In this document: in pieces, positions 38,701 through 41,642 of the stretch | Layout: every line of letters begins with the position of its first letter | How positions within the stretch are numbered: position 1 is the stretch's first letter | IMG/VR virus record: IMGVR_UViG_3300031566_000127 | Span: 1 to 41,642 of that record | Strand: one strand, 5' to 3' | Source of the DNA: a virus | Length of the DNA: 41,642 nt | Made by a program: the position numbers and the translations under genes | The notes under the pieces: generated by a model | Database searches by the model: none | What the model was told of the DNA's origin: nothing | What the model saw: only the letters and a program-made list of their open reading frames with translations

Positions 38701-39051
38701 CTATTTATTGTATTTCTTCCTATTAGTCTTTAATGATGTGACTCTTAAATTTGACCTATTATTAGAACCACCATTAGATAAAGACTTCTTATGGTCTACT
38801 TCTCTGCCATCACCATTTTTCAAACCTAACTTACGCCTGGCAATATTCCGTTCAGACCTGTTCTTAATCTGTTCTGGTTTGCCATGATATTCTCGGTATT
38901 CTTTTTTATAGTCTCTTTCTCCAGCAAGACTGCGTAGTTCACTTGTTGCCATTTCACGCATCATCTTATGTGCTTGCCCATTAGAAGATTTAGGAGTACT
39001 ACCTTCTTTCATGGATAAAGCTATCTTGGCTAAATGGCTTCTAGTCGGCAT
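38701..39051 (-). CDS. HNH-like nuclease with duplicated N-terminal module
   Basis: 116 residues. Residues 1-45 (HLAKIALSMKEGSTPKSSNG and on) resemble the 56-residue protein that follows. The C-terminus (REVDHKKSLSNGGSNNRSNL then RVTSLKTNRKKY) is a DH-N-N type HNH motif without zinc cysteines. It lies between head genes, with a TAATG start. Homing or a head-associated nuclease role are both possible. Confidence 0.72.
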   Translation of the reverse strand: MPTRSHLAKIALSMKEGSTPKSSNGQAHKMMREMATSELRSLAGERDYKKEYREYHGKPEQIKNRSERNIARRKLGLKNGDGREVDHKKSLSNGGSNNRSNLRVTSLKTNRKKYNK

Positions 39052-39407
39052 TACATCCCCTCTGCCTGTATTTTCTTCATTGTAGAGAACCTCTTGCCCT
39101 CTGGTTGTTTCTTTGCTAATTTAGTTATATTACCAATAGCCTGAGCAGTCTTAGACTTCTCTTTTTTGCTCTGGGCTATATCTCTTTCTTCTTGAACTAA
39201 GGCTATGTGGTCTATCTCCTCTTGTTCTAACATCCCTTCACTCAAAACATAAGACGGATGCCCGCCTTCTACCTTACTTGGTATTAGTTGGCTCGGAGCT
39301 TTACTACCAAACTCTCTGCGGACAGGATTGATTACACGGATACCAAGGTTCTTAGAACGCAACCACTCTGCGTATGACATTCCATCCGGTTTAGTTTCAC
39401 CATTCAT
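39051..39407 (-). CDS. Hypothetical charged protein, 118 aa
   Basis: MNGETKPDGMSYAEWLRSKN, then HIALVQEERDIAQSKKEKSK and a basic end (KRFSTMKKIQAEGM). Helical and charged. It is in the head module after the capsid gene and could be an assembly or connector factor. The stop overlaps the HNH start. Confidence 0.6.
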   Translation of the reverse strand: MNGETKPDGMSYAEWLRSKNLGIRVINPVRREFGSKAPSQLIPSKVEGGHPSYVLSEGMLEQEEIDHIALVQEERDIAQSKKEKSKTAQAIGNITKLAKKQPEGKRFSTMKKIQAEGM

Positions 39408-39460
39408 TTACATATCCTCTGGGGATTGATTAAAGGCTCAACCCCCAAAGCCTACCGGAT

Positions 39461-39538
39461 TTATTTAGGTTTCTCTGGCTTTACCTTTTCAGCCTCTATG
39501 GCTTCCTTTTTCTTTTGAGATGCAGTTTTCTCACTCAT
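39461..39538 (-). CDS. Lys/Glu-rich micropeptide, 25 aa
   Basis: MSEKTASQKKKEAIEAEKVK then PEKPK. AGAGGTA lies upstream of the ATG. The sequence is low in complexity. A short AGGCT/AGCCT stem with a small T run follows it (about 39434-39453, minus strand) and may be a weak terminator. A chance frame is possible. Confidence 0.4.
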   Translation of the reverse strand: MSEKTASQKKKEAIEAEKVKPEKPK

Positions 39539-39547
39539 ATTTTACCT

Positions 39548-40303
39548 CTATTCTATTTGTAGCCAAATACACTGGTCGCCAGCAGCATAAGTGCTACCAG
39601 TTCTCGGTATAAGCCAGCCAGCATATTGCTCCGAATTTGGAGTAGATAAACCCCACGCTTCATCAGCCATGCGAAGAGCACCATCAGCCCCATTAAATAC
39701 TACTGCCCTATCTTTGGCAGCAGCTCCAGGAACAGTGCTGGTAACAGTGCCGAATATCGGGCCTCTTGTCTTACCCCAAGCATAGGAACCAGAAGCAACT
39801 GGTTGCAGTGGCATACAGACTACACTCATCAGATTGGCACCAGCAGTTAGATGGCGTACATCATACCAAGGATTAGCAGTGAGAGTTGCCCACTCATCTC
39901 CAGCAATCGCATAGCGGACTGGGTGATGAAGAGTGAGAGTGGTGTCATCCGCAGCATTATAGGTATTGCCCCTGATGTGATACCACCGCCTATTAGCAGC
40001 AGCAGCACCGATGATTATTGTGCCATCTGCAAACTGGTCTTTGGCGACGCTATCGTAGACAGTTAGAGATGTGACATCAACTTCCAAGGCTCCAACAGCA
40101 GCAGCAGTTATAGAAGCGTCTGATGGTTGCTGGTAATTCCCACATCCCAGAAGTGGATTGGTTATAGCAGCACCAGCCTTGAAATATCTCCATAGACCTC
40201 CCATCGGGTCCATCGCTAATTGCCCTATATGTGACTTTGCTGTGGTTGTTGGGGCAGCATAGAGAGCACTAAATGGTGCAATCCCCATTATTGGAAAACT
40301 CAT
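39548..40303 (-). CDS. Head or tail structural protein, 251 aa
   Basis: MSFPIMGIAPFSALYAAPTT; the rest is Ala/Gly-rich and beta-rich (DGTIIIGAAAANRRWYHIRG, DTTLTLHHPVRYAIAGDEWA). Proteins like this follow capsid genes in phages of related layout and probably belong to the virion, perhaps as decoration. GAGGAG precedes the ATG. The gap 40304-40391 shows no gene. Confidence 0.6.
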   Translation of the reverse strand: MSFPIMGIAPFSALYAAPTTTAKSHIGQLAMDPMGGLWRYFKAGAAITNPLLGCGNYQQPSDASITAAAVGALEVDVTSLTVYDSVAKDQFADGTIIIGAAAANRRWYHIRGNTYNAADDTTLTLHHPVRYAIAGDEWATLTANPWYDVRHLTAGANLMSVVCMPLQPVASGSYAWGKTRGPIFGTVTSTVPGAAAKDRAVVFNGADGALRMADEAWGLSTPNSEQYAGWLIPRTGSTYAAGDQCIWLQIE

Positions 40304-40391
40304 TAGACTTCTCCTCTTAATAGGCGGGCTGATATTTACTCCACTGCTTACACTTTAAGTTTGGGCAGATTTGTAACCCACCTACCTCAGA

Positions 40392-40877
40392 TTATTTTGT
40401 TCCGTGTTTACTTCTCATGTGCCGTGCCAGACCTATGTAGGTCTTTGCGACAAACGAGCAGTCAGGTTCAGGGCAACTTATCTTGCCCTTACTAGAATCA
40501 AGTTTTACCTCTCCTACCTGTGCCTTCAGGTTGGCAGCCTGTTCCTCAAGTGCTTTCACCTCTGCCTCAATCTCTTCTTTGGCGGTTTCACTCTCCGCCA
40601 TACCATCCTTCAAGGCTTTAGCTTGCTCCTCAAGTTCTGCGACCTTCGCCTGTGTCTCACTTAATTCTGCCTGCCCTGGCTCTTTACCTGGTGGCCAGAG
40701 CTTAAACCCCTTCTTCGTGTAGTAGTTCAGGTGCCAGGGGTCGGCAGGTAGTGGTAGTGTCGGTATCCATACCCTCTCCCCATCCCCATTCGGGTCTGAG
40801 AGTTGTCGGTAATATATCCGTGTTTCCTTCTTCCTGTTAAGTTCAGGAGCATCTAGGTCTACAGGAATTTGTACCAC
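40392..40877 (-). CDS. Coiled-coil protein with C-terminal C2H2 zinc finger
   Basis: 161 residues, directly after the major capsid gene. The N-terminal ~65 residues (RIYYRQLSDPNGDGERVWIP) look like a small head-protein domain; residues about 68-128 form a coiled coil (AELEEQAKALKDG...EAEVKALEEQAANLKAQVGE). The end CPEPDCSFVAKTYIGLARHM then RSKH gives C-x4-C-x12-H-x4-H, a classical C2H2 finger. Such fingers are rare in phages. A DNA or RNA-binding head factor is a reasonable guess. Confidence 0.7.
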   Translation of the reverse strand: MVQIPVDLDAPELNRKKETRIYYRQLSDPNGDGERVWIPTLPLPADPWHLNYYTKKGFKLWPPGKEPGQAELSETQAKVAELEEQAKALKDGMAESETAKEEIEAEVKALEEQAANLKAQVGEVKLDSSKGKISCPEPDCSFVAKTYIGLARHMRSKHGTK

Positions 40878-40907
40878 GATTTTACCCTCCTATGTAATTA
40901 TTTGTCC

Positions 40908-41642
40908 CTATGATGTTGGGATGGCATACTCAAAGAACATATCCCTTCCGTATGAGCCATCTTCCTCGACCATCTTATAGTCGTGAACGATACCAATTTC
41001 CCAACCTCGGAGTGAGTCGTCATAGACAACCCAGTTCTCAGGCTCATAACCCACTACATAGATAAAGGCTTCCTTGGAATAGATAGCTCCATGAGTGGTA
41101 GAAGTAGCGGTTAAAAGGGTAATGTTACCATCGGCAAGCACCGGGAGGTTATAGAGTTTCAGGTTTCCTACCCAGTAATCTCTGAGAGTGCTTAACATAT
41201 ACTGTTCCGGGAAGTTGCTTGTGGATGGGTCTGAGAATTTATCCACCAGGATATGCAGAGTATAGGGGTGCATCACAGAAACCATCGGCCAGGGTACAGG
41301 TTCAGCCTGACCTCTGCACTGAGTAACGGCAGCTAACATGTGGCCGAGAGTAAAGGTGGTGCCATCTGCCCCCACAGTATTATCAAGTCCACTGAACAGA
41401 GCTAGACCATCTTGGTCTAGTTTCTTGCCCATAGCATTACCGATGACTTTACCGGCTGCTCTGAAAGCAGGTTCTTTTAGTTGGTTCCGCAGTTTCTTGG
41501 TAACGATAACTTTGGCTCCAACCTCATCGGTAGTATGGGTCGTTCCAGTGATGGATAGGGTTTGGGAATTAGACATATCAACACCGTCAATCAGGTCATC
41601 CATTGAAATAGACCCGAACTTCGGGATATAGATACTCTTCTC
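40908..41642 (-). CDS. Major capsid protein, exon 2, main body
   Basis: The C-terminal 244 codons of the capsid protein, continuous across the circular junction with 218-163 and, after splicing, with exon 1. Segments such as GSISMDDLIDGVDMSNSQTL, MGKKLDQDGLALFSGLDNTV and YSKEAFIYVVGYEPENWVVY, plus the order scaffold-capsid, fit an HK97-fold coat. The ATG at 41603 is internal and not the true start. The mature protein is 286 residues. I lean to the P22/N4-type coat group but cannot prove it. Confidence 0.85.
   Translation of the reverse strand, partial: EKSIYIPKFGSISMDDLIDGVDMSNSQTLSITGTTHTTDEVGAKVIVTKKLRNQLKEPAFRAAGKVIGNAMGKKLDQDGLALFSGLDNTVGADGTTFTLGHMLAAVTQCRGQAEPVPWPMVSVMHPYTLHILVDKFSDPSTSNFPEQYMLSTLRDYWVGNLKLYNLPVLADGNITLLTATSTTHGAIYSKEAFIYVVGYEPENWVVYDDSLRGWEIGIVHDYKMVEEDGSYGRDMFFEYAIPTS
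41481..41642. repeat. Terminal direct repeat, right copy
   Basis: Copy of bases 1-162, with GC at 41489-41490 where the left copy has TT. It lies inside capsid exon 2. Confidence 0.9.

Noticed and set aside
1-41642. CRISPR array, insertion sequence, integrase or attachment site
   Set aside because: No regularly spaced repeats with unique spacers, no transposase or recombinase motifs were seen.

Overview
The window is one essentially complete, circularly permuted genome of a tailed double-stranded DNA bacteriophage (about 41.5 kb unique). Bases 1-162 recur at 41481-41642 with only two adjacent differences, so the ends overlap and the map closes into a circle through the major capsid gene. Shine-Dalgarno sites of the AGGAGG type, sigma70-like promoters and tightly coupled small genes point to a bacterial host. 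I cannot name the host. No integrase or CI-type repressor is visible, so a lytic life style is the simpler reading. There is no recognisable tape-measure or tail-sheath gene, and there is a very large LPD-type virion protein. A short-tailed (podovirus-like) particle is therefore the best guess.

Two opposed transcription units start from a divergent control region at about 19.5-19.7 kb. The rightward early unit (19.7-29.1 kb) holds many small proteins, a ribbon-helix-helix and an HTH protein, a RecT-like annealing protein, a DnaD-like replisome organiser, a DPPY methyltransferase, a DnaC-like helicase loader, a radical SAM enzyme, a DUF1064 nuclease and a MazG-like protein. The leftward late unit runs from 19.5 kb down to 1, through the circular junction, and on from 41.6 kb to 29.1 kb. 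Its order is HNH nuclease, TerS, a string of microproteins, TerL, portal, metallophosphoesterase, the 2374-residue giant protein, scaffold, major capsid, other head and tail proteins, fibre and holin-like lysis proteins.

The late unit is full of homing-type elements. The major capsid gene is split by a LAGLIDADG-bearing group I intron; its splice sites and P1 helix can be read directly. TerL carries an intein at its Walker B motif, and a Vsr-like endonuclease is encoded in another frame across the second two thirds of that intein. A free LAGLIDADG gene and four HNH genes bring the total to seven nuclease genes.

The most unusual regulatory feature lies just before the scaffold and capsid genes. 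A structured leader RNA contains a near copy of the 5' arm of an intrinsic terminator, so the terminator's 3' arm can pair with either copy. This looks like an attenuator that sets capsid-operon read-through. Other notable features are three tandem-repeat families around the terS start (candidate packaging site), a duplicated pair of leader sequences in the early operon, and many microproteins of 19-56 residues.
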